Positions 1 through 7,259 are shown, numbered from the stretch's first letter. The stretch is 24,096 bases of DNA from Erysipelotrichaceae bacterium (GCA_017511325.1 JAFWKS010000365.1:1-24096); one strand, 5' to 3'. Translations and numbers: made by a program. Notes: generated by a model not told the origin, from the sequence alone.

Positions 1-191
1 TCCATGCGGCTTTCTTCCACCAGATACCATTTGCCATCGATCTTGAAATATTCAGGATAGATCGAAAGCGCATGACAACCATCCGGAGCTACACCATCAT
101 CGATCACTTCAACAAGTTTTGCATCCGGCGCCTTCTTGAATCTTTCTTCATCAAAATCAGGAGTTATATATTCCTTAAGGGTGAAACTCAT
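1..191 (-). CDS. Hypothetical protein, N-terminal fragment cut by window edge
   Basis: An open frame runs from an ATG at 191-189 leftward off the window, giving 63 codons with no stop. It begins MSFTLKEYITPDFDEERFKK and continues with a stretch reading APDGCHALSIYPEYFKIDG. The composition is that of a soluble, real protein. I do not recognise the family well enough to name a function. No good Shine-Dalgarno lies close to the ATG. A TATAAT-like -10 (minus strand, about 9-10 bases upstream of the ATG) suggests a very short or leaderless 5' end. The next in-frame Met is only at about residue 62, so this start is the only sensible one. It is divergent from the gene at 327. Confidence 0.6.
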   Translation of the reverse strand, partial: MSFTLKEYITPDFDEERFKKAPDAKLVEVIDDGVAPDGCHALSIYPEYFKIDGKWYLVEESRM

Positions 192-247
192 ATAGAATAT
201 TATAAACACCCTGGCATACATTTATCCAATAAAACGTGATAACTATA

Positions 248-276
248 TGGTCATTTGATTTCTAATTTTCTATAAT
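248..276 (+). promoter_or_regulatory. Promoter for the gene at 327
   Basis: TGGTCA at 248-253 and a perfect TATAAT at 271-276 are separated by 17 bases, a sigma-A-like arrangement about 50 bases upstream of the ATG at 327. A second TATAAT at 296-301 lacks a recognisable -35. Confidence 0.5.
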
Positions 277-326
277 TTAATTAAAGAACAGTTATTATAA
301 TCATTTGAAACAAAAGGAGGAATCAC

Positions 327-860
327 ATGGGACTTTTAGATAAGTTTCTCAAAGAAGGCGCTGAAGTTTTAAAAGAAGTTGCCAGCGAAGAAAACAAGCA
401 GAAAGCCGCTGAGATCTTTGGCTCGATCAAGGAATCTCTTGGTGAACATGCGGAAGAATTCAAACATGCTGTTGAAGAATACAAGCAGGAAAGACAGCAG
501 AACAATGAAAACGTCAAATATGAGGATTCGATGTTTGAAGAAGTCAATGACGGAATGAGCGCCAGGGAAAGGATCCTCAAGATACTTGCGGAAGAATTCC
601 CAAACTACACGGTCAGAGAAAACGTTTCTCCTACCGAGCTTGGCGGCAGCGGTAAATTCATGAATTATTCGATCGTTGTTTATGATGGAAATACGCCTAA
701 GCTTATCATGATGCTCATAGGCAAGACTACGACCTCACATCGTGAATACCGCTTCAGCAAGGAAGAAGCTGCAAAGCACGGCTATACGTTCATCAACTTT
801 GTTGAACACTATCCAAACACGCCTGAATATATTTCTCAAAGATTGCATAAATACCTGTAA
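327..860 (+). CDS. Hypothetical protein: coiled-coil N-terminus plus small alpha/beta domain
   Basis: 177 residues. The start is firm: AAAAGGAGG lies 7 bases upstream of the ATG. Residues 1-65 are helical and highly charged (MGLLDKFLKEG, then heptad-like KEVASEENKQKAAEIF). Residues 75-177 look like a compact domain with the phrases NYTVRENV, GKFMNYSIVVYDG and GYTFINFVEHYPNTPEYI, which recall degenerate PD-(D/E)XK-type folds. The usual ExK catalytic motif is not evident (the equivalent strand reads LIMMLIGK), so nuclease activity is not claimed. There is no signal peptide or membrane segment. It is upstream of, and co-oriented with, the structured RNA and reverse transcriptase, but a separate promoter-like element lies between them, so a functional link is only a possibility. 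Function unknown. Confidence 0.8.
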   Translation: MGLLDKFLKEGAEVLKEVASEENKQKAAEIFGSIKESLGEHAEEFKHAVEEYKQERQQNNENVKYEDSMFEEVNDGMSARERILKILAEEFPNYTVRENVSPTELGGSGKFMNYSIVVYDGNTPKLIMMLIGKTTTSHREYRFSKEEAAKHGYTFINFVEHYPNTPEYISQRLHKYL

Positions 861-870
861 TCTTTAGAAT
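843..870 (+). promoter_or_regulatory. Candidate promoter of the structured RNA
   Basis: TTGCAT (843-848), a 16-base spacer and TAGAAT (865-870, 5/6 to consensus) would start transcription at about 876-878. That is the first bases of the long terminal stem of the RNA described next. The -35 is poor, so confidence is moderate to low, but the coincidence with the structure boundary is notable. Confidence 0.4.
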
Positions 871-874
871 AAAC

Positions 875-1007
875 GAAAGAGAAAAGCAATTATTGCACCC
901 GCGGTGAATGCAGCATGATCCTTAAAGTATTTTGCGGGTAATCGGATCATGTACCATTTAGTATCGTAAGCACAGCTTACTTCAAAGCGTTTTCTCTTTC
1001 TTTTTTT
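875..1007 (+). ncRNA. Candidate structured RNA with pseudoknot, directly upstream of the reverse transcriptase
   Basis: Read directly from the sequence: (i) 875-885 (GAAAGAGAAAA) is perfectly complementary to 990-1000 (TTTTCTCTTTC), and GC 886-887 pairs with GC 987-988 across a bulged G989. (ii) ACCCGC 897-902 pairs with GCGGGT 934-939. (iii) CATGATCC 914-921 pairs with GGATCATG 944-951. Helices ii and iii interleave, forming an H-type pseudoknot. (iv) GTAAGC 966-971 and GCTTAC 975-980 form a hairpin with loop ACA. (v) Seven T residues (1001-1007) follow the closing stem, like an intrinsic terminator. The A at 885 and the AGC at 885-887 resemble the a1/AGC layout at the start of retron RNAs. 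The region holds no good sense-strand ORF; all three sense frames contain stops. That it is a reverse transcriptase partner RNA is inference from position and structure. Confidence 0.6.
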
Positions 1008-1009
1008 AT

Positions 1010-2236
1010 ATGAACAGCATCCTTGATAAACTGTCTTCCCCTTCAATGTGGGAAGAATTCTATCGATACAAGGTCGAAAAAAGACAGCTGAACAAGAACG
1101 AACAGAAACAGCTGTATTCTTTTATTGCGGAACAAAGATATCTGGCTATTGCCGAGGATCTTTGTTTTTCTTATCCCAAAAAGAAGCTTATCAGCAAGAT
1201 CGATTCAAAGAAAAAACGCACCGTCTATTCCTACAGTACAGATGAGACCTGGGTGCTCAAGCTTCTTGCTTACCTTCTTTACGCTTATGACAGCAAGCTT
1301 TCAGACAGCTGTTACTCCTTCAGGAGGAACATCAACGCCTGCCATGCGTTTGAAAAGATCAGAAAGATCAGCGGCCTTAATGACAGATATGTCCTGAAGC
1401 TCGATATCCACGATTACTTCAATTCGATCGATGTCGATCAATTGCTGGATACATTGAACCCGATCATAAAAGATAAGGCTTTGTATGATTTCCTTGAATA
1501 TCTGCTCAGACAGGATAGATGTTATTTCAACGATGAATTCATCATTGAAAAAAGAGGAGCCATGGCTGGTGTGCCTTTAGCCAGTTTCTTTGCGAATTTC
1601 TATCTCATAGATCTCGATAAATATTATGAAGGTCTTAATATCCCTTATTTCCGCTATTCCGATGATATGATCATCTTCTTTGATGATAAGAAGCAGCTTG
1701 ATGAAAATTTCCTCTTCATAAAGAATTTTCTGAAACAGAAAAACCTTCAGCTGAATATGGATAAATATCATGTAAGTGAACCGGGAACACCATGGGAGTT
1801 CCTGGGTTTCTCATATCATGATGATCGTATCGATCTATCTGAGGGGACCATCATGAAGATGAAAGGCAAAATCAGAAGAAAAGCCAGAAAGCTCTATACC
1901 GCAAGAAAGAAGAATGGTCTCAGCTTTGAAAAAGCGGCCAAGGCTATGATCAGCAGCTTCGATCATAAGTTCTATGATCTAAAGGGAGATAATGACTTCA
2001 CCTGGATACGATTCTACTTTCCTTTGTTGAACTGTACTGACGGCCTTCATGAGATCGATAAGTACATGGTCATGTATCTGCGATATCTGTATAGCGGTCA
2101 TCACAGCAAAGCAAATTTCCGGGTGAATTACCAGCAGCTGAAGAAACTGAGTTATACTCCTTTGAAAGCTGAGTACTATCGCTGGAAAAAGGAAAATCGT
2201 GAACTGTATCTGCAGAATCAGAAGAAGAATAAATAG
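1010..2236 (+). CDS. Reverse transcriptase, retron/DRT-like (unknown-group), stand-alone
   Basis: 408 residues. RNA-dependent DNA polymerase hallmarks are present in order: fingers motif NCYSFR-like DSCYSFRRN (99-107), motif A LDIHDYFNSID with catalytic D132, motif B MAGVPLASFFANFYL (185-199), catalytic motif C YSDD (216-219), motif D LNMDKYHV (249-255) and motif E FLGF (264-267). A basic thumb-like region follows (KMKGKIRRKARKL, 283-295), then a C-terminal extension with FHR-type text FTWIRFYFPLLN (330-341). There is no maturase X or endonuclease domain, so it is not a group II intron ORF. The retron NAxxH and VTG motifs are absent. The start lacks a Shine-Dalgarno: the ATG sits 3 bases after a T7 tract. 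No alternative in-frame start exists between the upstream stop at 959 and 1010. The next Met is residue 13. Best placed with the UG/Abi-like defence reverse transcriptases; the subgroup is not determined. Confidence 0.9.
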   Translation: MNSILDKLSSPSMWEEFYRYKVEKRQLNKNEQKQLYSFIAEQRYLAIAEDLCFSYPKKKLISKIDSKKKRTVYSYSTDETWVLKLLAYLLYAYDSKLSDSCYSFRRNINACHAFEKIRKISGLNDRYVLKLDIHDYFNSIDVDQLLDTLNPIIKDKALYDFLEYLLRQDRCYFNDEFIIEKRGAMAGVPLASFFANFYLIDLDKYYEGLNIPYFRYSDDMIIFFDDKKQLDENFLFIKNFLKQKNLQLNMDKYHVSEPGTPWEFLGFSYHDDRIDLSEGTIMKMKGKIRRKARKLYTARKKNGLSFEKAAKAMISSFDHKFYDLKGDNDFTWIRFYFPLLNCTDGLHEIDKYMVMYLRYLYSGHHSKANFRVNYQQLKKLSYTPLKAEYYRWKKENRELYLQNQKKNK

Positions 2237-2256
2237 ACGGGTGTCTATTTATTTTT
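2231..2256. terminator. Terminator of the reverse transcriptase gene, overlapping the convergent gene's stop
   Basis: AAATAGAC (2231-2238), loop GGGT and GTCTATTT (2243-2250) form a perfect 8-bp stem followed by ATTTTTT. The stem contains the TAG stop of the reverse transcriptase and overlaps the stop codon of the convergent CHR gene (2245-2247). It may serve both directions. Confidence 0.85.
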
Positions 2257-2802
2257 TATGAGGTATACCAGCATGTTAATGAAGCCGCATCCCAGCATCA
2301 CATATAGCGGATTGGTTTTGAATCTCTTAAGGACATAAAAGCCGGCGACCATCAATGCCAACGAAAGGATATTGATGCTTTCAAAACCTTCAGGAAATAC
2401 TGCGCTCATAAGCATCTTCAGCAGCACCGAAAAGATCAGCGCTGCCGACATGCATTTGAGGATCTTTATTATCTCGGAAATCACCGGGATCTCTTTGTAT
2501 CTTGAATAAAGACTAATAAGCAGAAGGGCCACGATGCCGCCCGGAATCACGCAGCCAAGCGTTGCGGCAACAGCACCAGGCACACCGGCAAGTTTCATGC
2601 CGATGAAGGTTGAGGAATTAATGATGATCGGACCGGGGGTCAGCTCATCGATCGCCACTAGATCAGAGAATTCCGCAAATGTCATCCAGCCGTTATTGGT
2701 GACCATCTGTTCTTCAATAAGCGGTATGACGGCATAGGCTCCGCCAAAGGCAAAGCCACCGATCTTTAAGAAACTGAGAAAGATCTTCCAGACCGGTATC
2801 AT
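2245..2802 (-). CDS. chrA: CHR-family (chromate transporter) half-size subunit, second gene
   Basis: 185 residues, one CHR domain with about five or six hydrophobic segments. Diagnostic features are FGGAYAVIPLIEEQMV near residue 20, then GWMTFAEFSDLVAIDELTPGP (37-57) and the glycine-rich GVPGAVAATLGCVIPG. Short CHR proteins of this size normally occur as tandem pairs that together form the transporter, as here. The first gene overlaps this one by four bases (2799-2802, ATGA), so the two are translationally coupled. The family exports chromate in characterised proteobacterial members. In anaerobic Bacillota the physiological substrate is uncertain, so chromate should be read as the family name rather than a proven substrate. 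The product acts in the cytoplasmic membrane. Confidence 0.85.
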   Translation of the reverse strand: MIPVWKIFLSFLKIGGFAFGGAYAVIPLIEEQMVTNNGWMTFAEFSDLVAIDELTPGPIIINSSTFIGMKLAGVPGAVAATLGCVIPGGIVALLLISLYSRYKEIPVISEIIKILKCMSAALIFSVLLKMLMSAVFPEGFESINILSLALMVAGFYVLKRFKTNPLYVMLGCGFINMLVYLIKNK

Positions 2803-3356
2803 ATTTCGTCCACCTTTCTTTTGATCATAAGTGTCTTGATTATGGCTGTACCTATGCAGAGCAGCGCCAGATAGAAAATTGAAAAATCCGTCAGTCTGAC
2901 ATAAAGAAAAGACAACGCCACTATAGCAAAGTAGAATGGTTTATTCATCTTTCTGATGCCAGAGAAAAGCCCCAGCACCACGTCCAGCAGCATCGCACAT
3001 ACTCCTGCCTGCATGCCGCTGATGAAGATCCTTACGTATTGATTGGTGGAAATGAACGCATAGAAGAAAGTTACCAGAACCATCATGATGAAAGGCGGAA
3101 TGATCACTCCAAGCGCTGCTGATAAGGCTCCGATAATGCCACAGCTTCGATAGCCGATGATCATCGCTGATGAACACCCTATCGGACCAGGACAGCTTTG
3201 TGCCAGGGCAATATAGTCTTCCATTTCCTCTTTGGAAAACCATCTGTACTTGTCGACAAAACGGTTTTTGATGACACCAAGCATCGCATAGCCGGAATTT
3301 GCACTCATTGATATGGAAAAGGTGTTTATGAATAATAGCCAGGCTTTTTTTAGCAT
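2799..3356 (-). CDS. chrA: CHR-family (chromate transporter) half-size subunit, first gene
   Basis: 185 residues, one CHR domain. Recognisable text is SANSGYAMLGVIKNRFVDKY (residues 18-37), then WFSKEEMEDYIALAQSCPGP (the family's S/T-PGP motif at about 50-58) and GIIGALSAALGVIIPPF. Several membrane segments follow. The start at 3356 is supported by AGGAGA 7-8 bases upstream on the minus strand. It precedes and overlaps its partner by 4 bp. It is divided from the upstream pyroglutamyl-peptidase operon by a strong terminator (3420-3447), so it probably has its own promoter in 3357-3419, where I could not define convincing -35/-10 elements. It is not a frameshifted single gene: each half carries its own CHR signature and ribosome binding context. 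Confidence 0.85.
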   Translation of the reverse strand: MLKKAWLLFINTFSISMSANSGYAMLGVIKNRFVDKYRWFSKEEMEDYIALAQSCPGPIGCSSAMIIGYRSCGIIGALSAALGVIIPPFIMMVLVTFFYAFISTNQYVRIFISGMQAGVCAMLLDVVLGLFSGIRKMNKPFYFAIVALSFLYVRLTDFSIFYLALLCIGTAIIKTLMIKRKVDEI

Positions 3357-3412
3357 CGGAATCTCTCCTTTCTTCTATGATTATCATATCCTATTATTGG
3401 ATGTGCTCCCAT

Positions 3413-3447
3413 AAAAGAAAAAGGATCGACCATTTGATCGACCCTTT
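3413..3447 (-). terminator. Terminator of the pcp operon
   Basis: On the minus strand a 12-bp stem (3447-3436 with 3431-3420, one G-T pair plus one near the loop, loop AAAT) is followed by TTCTTTTAT. It lies 11 bases after the stop of the pyroglutamyl-peptidase gene. Confidence 0.85.
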
Positions 3448-3458
3448 ATTCTGTTAAA

Positions 3459-4070
3459 TCAGTTTTTTGAATCAACGATAGCTTCTATTGATGCTTCAAT
3501 GCCTTTGACGACATCGTCTTTAGAAAGCGAAGCTGTTTCCTTCTTGTTCATGACCTGCTCATGCAGGAATGGAACATGCATGAAACCGCCGATGGTATTT
3601 GGGAATTCCTTGGCGATGTAGTAACATACACCATACATCAGGTGGTTGCATACGTAAGTGCCGGCTGTATTTGAGACAGCTGCAGGAACGTTTGCTTTCT
3701 TCATATATTCAACCATCTTCTTGATCGGAAGAGTTGAGAAATATGCATTCTCACCATCCTCAAAGACCGGCTGATCGACAGGCTGATTTCCTTCGTTATC
3801 AGGAATTCTGCCGTCATCGCAGTTGATCGCAACTCTTTCAGGAGTTATTTCATATCTGCCACCGGCCTGACCGATACACAATACAACGTCAGGATTTTCC
3901 TTTTTCATTGCTTCATGTACAGTTTCAATTGCTTTGCCAAAGACAACAGGCACATAGCACTTAACGATCTGTGCACCCTTTATTTCATCTTTCACAAGCT
4001 GAACAGCTTCTTGAGCAGGATTTACAGTTTCTCCGCCAAAAGGCTCAAAGCCAGTAAGTAATATTTTCAT
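3459..4070 (-). CDS. pcp: Pyroglutamyl-peptidase I (pyrrolidone-carboxylate peptidase)
   Basis: 203 residues, the usual length for peptidase family C15. It removes N-terminal pyroglutamate (5-oxoproline) from peptides in the cytoplasm. The sequence opens with the family signature [16 protein letters not shown]. The catalytic triad is visible: Glu78 in [17 protein letters not shown], Cys141 in [15 protein letters not shown], and His165 in [12 protein letters not shown]. The gene follows the DUF979 permease gene after 16 bases and ends the operon at a clear terminator. The context, with two conserved permeases in front, suggests uptake or export of pyroglutamyl peptides, pyroglutamate or a related compound. 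That link is inference; the enzyme assignment is secure. Confidence 0.97.
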   Translation of the reverse strand: MKILLTGFEPFGGETVNPAQEAVQLVKDEIKGAQIVKCYVPVVFGKAIETVHEAMKKENPDVVLCIGQAGGRYEITPERVAINCDDGRIPDNEGNQPVDQPVFEDGENAYFSTLPIKKMVEYMKKANVPAAVSNTAGTYVCNHLMYGVCYYIAKEFPNTIGGFMHVPFLHEQVMNKKETASLSKDDVVKGIEASIEAIVDSKN

Positions 4071-4086
4071 TTCTGACTCCTTTAAA

Positions 4087-5040
4087 TTAGAAAGCTAAAA
4101 CCATCAATAAGACTACGTGTACAATCAGCATGCATACTGCGAACGGAATCTGAGAGACGATAACAGAGTATTTAGACTTAGTTTCCAGCAAAGCAGCAGG
4201 CACGATATTGAAGTTTGCAGCCATTGGAGTACACAGAGTACCACAGTAAGCAGCAGTTAAACCTAAAGCACCAACGATCGTAGGGTTAGCGCCTTTAGAG
4301 ATCAGGAACGGGATACCAACACCGACCATGATAACTGAGAATGCAGCGAAACCGTTACCCATGATCATTGTAAACAGAGCCATACCTAAGCAGTATACGA
4401 TGCAGGCGATAAGGATGCTGTTCTCAGGAACTACCATTGATACGTAGTGAGAGATAGCTTCGCCGACACCGGCAGCAGTGAACAGAGCACCTAATGCAGA
4501 CAGCAGCTGAGGAAGGATACCTGTTGTATTAACGTTATCCATCAATCTAGCGCCATCAACAGCAGCGTACTTAGGATCACACTTAGTCAGTAATAATGCA
4601 GCGATCAAAGCTACAGCACCTGACAGACCGATAGCATTGTTTGCAGTCAGCCAGCTTAAAGCCGGAACCTTAGAACCTAAAGTTGCACCGACAACAGCTG
4701 TAACAGCGATACATGCAGCAGGGATGAAGATCTTATAGCCATACTTGTCAGCCATAGCTCTGACAGAATCAGGATCTGGTACATCGTTCTTTGTCTGAAC
4801 AACACCGCCGATCGCAGTTAAGCAAGCCATAACTACGATCGCAGCACCGATGATCCAAGCCAAGCCTGCATTGACCAGCCACTGACCGGCAATGAATGTG
4901 AAGGCAAGCAGGAACCAGAAAGCAGCAGTTGTAGCTTTCTTGCTGCAGCCATCATCTTTTAAAGCCTTAACACCAACAAGGACGAAAACTAAACCAATAA
5001 TGCAATAGAATACTTCAGCAACAATTTGAGCAGCAGTCAT
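4087..5040 (-). CDS. DUF979 family permease
   Basis: 317 residues with about eight to ten hydrophobic segments. It starts [20 protein letters not shown] and contains [27 protein letters not shown] near residues 255-282, which is typical of the conserved DUF979 membrane family. The ATG shares its A with the TAA stop of the DUF969 gene (TAATG at 5038-5042), so the two are translationally coupled and probably form one transporter. The pyroglutamyl-peptidase gene lies immediately downstream. The transported compound is not established. From context I would guess pyroglutamate or small pyroglutamyl peptides. Codon use is unusually uniform (many GCA, GCT and ACC codons), which fits a highly expressed gene. 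Confidence 0.85.
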   Translation of the reverse strand: MTAAQIVAEVFYCIIGLVFVLVGVKALKDDGCSKKATTAAFWFLLAFTFIAGQWLVNAGLAWIIGAAIVVMACLTAIGGVVQTKNDVPDPDSVRAMADKYGYKIFIPAACIAVTAVVGATLGSKVPALSWLTANNAIGLSGAVALIAALLLTKCDPKYAAVDGARLMDNVNTTGILPQLLSALGALFTAAGVGEAISHYVSMVVPENSILIACIVYCLGMALFTMIMGNGFAAFSVIMVGVGIPFLISKGANPTIVGALGLTAAYCGTLCTPMAANFNIVPAALLETKSKYSVIVSQIPFAVCMLIVHVVLLMVLAF

Positions 5041-5723
5041 TATTTGTTTCCTCCTTTCGCAGCTTCATCATCAAGCTGTTTGTCGAGCCAGAGATTTCTG
5101 GCAGCACCTAAGATTACCGAGATGACAGCTACAGGGATTGACCACTTAGCTACATCCAGAGCATTTACAGCTGCAAAGCCCTGTTCGTTCAATGTTGAAA
5201 CGATCAGCAATGTACCTGATGCACCCATGAAGCAGTTCTGAGCGAAGAAGTTACCATAGTTTTCTGCACCAGCTGCAGCACCCTTGATGTCATCGCTCAT
5301 CTTGTCATTGATCTCACCATACTTGGCAACAGCAGCACCTTCAGCCATAGGAACTACAACTGGACGTACGAACTGTGGGTGACCACCTAATCTGATTGAG
5401 AAGGCAGCAGCCAATGTTCTGATTACTTCGTAGACAATGATAACTCTACCAGCTGTTGCGGATTTGATGCTGCGGATAAAGTCGATAGCTTTTTCCTTAA
5501 GACCAAATCTTTCACAGATACCGATAGCAGGTAATGTCAGAACGAACAAAGTGGCGGTTCTGTTGGAAACAAAGGATTTACCTAACGTTGCTAGGATATC
5601 CATTATGCTCATTCCGCCTACCAGGCCTGTAACAATACCAGCCAGGACGACTGTTGCGATAGTGTCAAACTTGAGGACAAGTCCAACTATAACAACAGCT
5701 ACACCTATTAATCTAATAAGCAT
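5040..5723 (-). CDS. DUF969 family permease
   Basis: 227 residues and strongly hydrophobic, with the N-terminal segment LIGVAVVIVGLVLKF at once followed by ATVVLAGIVTGLVGGMSIMDIL. The stretch RLGGHPQFVRPVVVPMAEGA (about residues 111-130) and AENYGNFFAQNCFMGASGTLLIV (about 152-174) match the DUF969 family, which is found almost always beside DUF979. The start is well supported by AAGGGGGA on the minus strand, about 8 bases upstream of the ATG. It is the first gene of the DUF969-DUF979-pcp operon. A TATAAT -10 and a long palindrome lie immediately upstream, so regulation by a DNA-binding repressor is plausible. Confidence 0.85.
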   Translation of the reverse strand: MLIRLIGVAVVIVGLVLKFDTIATVVLAGIVTGLVGGMSIMDILATLGKSFVSNRTATLFVLTLPAIGICERFGLKEKAIDFIRSIKSATAGRVIIVYEVIRTLAAAFSIRLGGHPQFVRPVVVPMAEGAAVAKYGEINDKMSDDIKGAAAGAENYGNFFAQNCFMGASGTLLIVSTLNEQGFAAVNALDVAKWSIPVAVISVILGAARNLWLDKQLDDEAAKGGNK

Positions 5724-5751
5724 AAAAAAATTCCCCCTTTTTATATACAGA

Positions 5752-5815
5752 ATTATAGCACTAATAAAATAAGATTGAAAATCTTTTCTCCTTATGAAAA
5801 TATTTTCAATCTTAT
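5752..5815 (-). promoter_or_regulatory. Promoter and operator-like palindrome upstream of the DUF969 operon
   Basis: On the minus strand a TATAAT -10 occupies 5757-5752. Immediately upstream, 5769-5782 and 5802-5815 form a perfect 14-bp inverted repeat (core AAGATTGAAAAT / ATTTTCAATCTT). The inner part of the right arm is itself in a perfect 14-base palindrome, TGAAAATATTTTCA (5795-5808). The left arm overlaps the expected -35 position. It could be an operator, or the intrinsic terminator of the gene at 5842 (on the minus strand it is followed by ATTTTATT), or both. Confidence 0.5.
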
Positions 5816-5841
5816 CATCATTTTTTTATTATTTTCTTTCT

Positions 5842-6237
5842 TCAGTCCTGCTTCTCAATGTTCTTCTGATCAACAATGAAAGAGGCATCCAGCACATGGT
5901 TCATGATGGCCTCGGTCTCCTTGCGATCCTTTCCCGTCATCTCCATGAGTTCGTTGATATTCCAGATGTGTTTTCTCATAAGCTTAGGCGTGTAGGTCCT
6001 GATCTCATCGAGCAGACCCTTGAGCCAATATGACAACATTATCAGCGGCATCGATACAAGTACTCGCCATAGGACGAAATCGATTTTGAACTTGCCATCG
6101 TGGATAAAGATCAGATAGAAGATGGCAGCCATCATCAGCGTGAGCAGGAAAGAATAGAATATGGTATCGAATCTGTTTTTCTTGTAGCTAATGATCTTTA
6201 TAGGTTTTGAATAATCATATCTGACAGGTTTTTTCAT
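5842..6237 (-). CDS. Small two-helix membrane protein, function unknown
   Basis: 131 residues. Two membrane helices are evident, at about 25-45 (IFYSFLLTLMMAAIFYLIFI) and 55-73 (VLWRVLVSMPLIMLSYWL). They are preceded by a basic cytoplasmic N-terminus (KKPVRYDYSKPIKIISYKKNR). The C-terminal 55 residues are charged and helical and read like a small helix-turn-helix or winged-helix module (HIWNINELMEMTGKDRKETE). The start is supported by GAGGAA 7 bases upstream of the ATG on the minus strand. The family is not recognised. It is divergent from the aminopeptidase gene at 6288. Confidence 0.7.
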   Translation of the reverse strand: MKKPVRYDYSKPIKIISYKKNRFDTIFYSFLLTLMMAAIFYLIFIHDGKFKIDFVLWRVLVSMPLIMLSYWLKGLLDEIRTYTPKLMRKHIWNINELMEMTGKDRKETEAIMNHVLDASFIVDQKNIEKQD

Positions 6238-6287
6238 GCATCGTTCCTCAAATATAGTAAAATTTTAACATAGAAAGCAGGTATTAG

Positions 6288-7259
6288 ATGATCAATATCG
6301 ATAGAGGCGTCTCCATCATCCTTCACGACTGGCTCAATGTAAAGAGGGATGAACTTATACATTTCATAACCGATGAAACACATTTGCGGGAGCTGGAGGC
6401 TATTTCGCGCTGGGCTTACGGAGCTGATGCGGTCTTGAAGACGACCGTTCTGCCTCATCACCTTGTCCAGAAAGGCGATGTCATTGAAAAGATGGCTGAT
6501 ATCTTCTCTAACGAGAATGTCATCATCGGTGCTACCGATTACTCATTCATAACGACCAACGCTGTTAAAAAAGCCACTAAAAACGGCGCCCGCTTTTTGT
6601 CTCTTCCTTTATCGTGCGCTGACGGTTCATCATTGATCGAGAACGACTTCATAACCATGGATCCAAGAGTTGCCCTAAAGGATGCGCACAGGATCCTCAG
6701 GTTTATGGACAACAAAAAGATCGTTCGCGTGACGACCCAAAAAGGAACGGATCTGTGTTTTGAGATCCGTGGGCGAAAAGCCGGCTATTTCAACGGTCAG
6801 GCCAGAAAGAAAGGCGAGACCGCTTCTTCCTCGTTTGAAGTATATGTGGCGCCGATCGAAGATAAGACCAGAGGCACACTGATCCTTGATGCCTCATTCG
6901 GCTATATCGGACTCGTTAAAAATCCGGTCAGGATCGAATTTGAAAAAGGGAAGATCGTATCCTGTGAATCCAAGGGCAATGATGCCAAGAAACTTATGGA
7001 TTATATCAGATCATTCAACAGTGAAAACATGTTCCGCCCGGGCGAACTGGGGATCGGACTTAACAGGATATCCAAGACCAGAGGTGTATCCTATATCGAA
7101 GATGAATCGGCTTATCATACCTTCCATATCGGCATGGGCAGAAACTTTGGGCTGGGTGGAAAACAGGATGCTGCAGGACACTTTGATCTCGTGACCAACG
7201 ATCCGACGATCGAAGTAGACGGAAAGATCATAATGAAAGATGGAGATCTCGTTGTATAG
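6288..7259 (+). CDS. M29-like metallo-aminopeptidase (AmpS/aminopeptidase T-type)
   Basis: 323 residues. The C-terminal half carries the metal-binding pattern of family M29 and its relatives: Glu253 in PGELGIGLN, Glu273 and His277/His280 in DESAYHTFHIGMG, then GLGGKQDAAGHFDLV with His298 and Asp300. The N-terminal half has Rossmann-like text (VIIGATDYSFITT). Characterised M29 enzymes cleave N-terminal residues from peptides using two Co/Zn ions and are about 400 residues long. This shorter form resembles the COG2309 leucyl-aminopeptidase-like group, which also includes ring-cleaving dioxygenase NicX, so peptidase activity is likely but not certain. It is monocistronic and cytoplasmic, and starts after a weak AAGCAGG ribosome binding site. 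It sits among other peptide-metabolism genes. Confidence 0.75.
   Translation: MINIDRGVSIILHDWLNVKRDELIHFITDETHLRELEAISRWAYGADAVLKTTVLPHHLVQKGDVIEKMADIFSNENVIIGATDYSFITTNAVKKATKNGARFLSLPLSCADGSSLIENDFITMDPRVALKDAHRILRFMDNKKIVRVTTQKGTDLCFEIRGRKAGYFNGQARKKGETASSSFEVYVAPIEDKTRGTLILDASFGYIGLVKNPVRIEFEKGKIVSCESKGNDAKKLMDYIRSFNSENMFRPGELGIGLNRISKTRGVSYIEDESAYHTFHIGMGRNFGLGGKQDAAGHFDLVTNDPTIEVDGKIIMKDGDLVV

Noticed and set aside
864..1046. Antisense frame of 60 codons running across the structured RNA, considered as a possible cDNA-encoded (neo-like) protein.
   Set aside because: An open frame of this length on one of three antisense frames is not surprising, it has no ribosome binding site, and no evidence links the cDNA to transcription. 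All three sense frames contain stops. Kept only as a curiosity.
1010..2236. Classification of the reverse transcriptase as a true retron or a group II intron protein.
   Set aside because: NAxxH and VTG retron motifs are missing, and there are no maturase or endonuclease domains and no intron RNA domain V/VI-like sequence downstream (the terminator follows at once).
2245..3356. The two CHR genes as one frameshifted full-length chrA.
   Set aside because: Each half has its own start, signature motif and appropriate length; overlapping half-size CHR pairs are normal in Bacillota.
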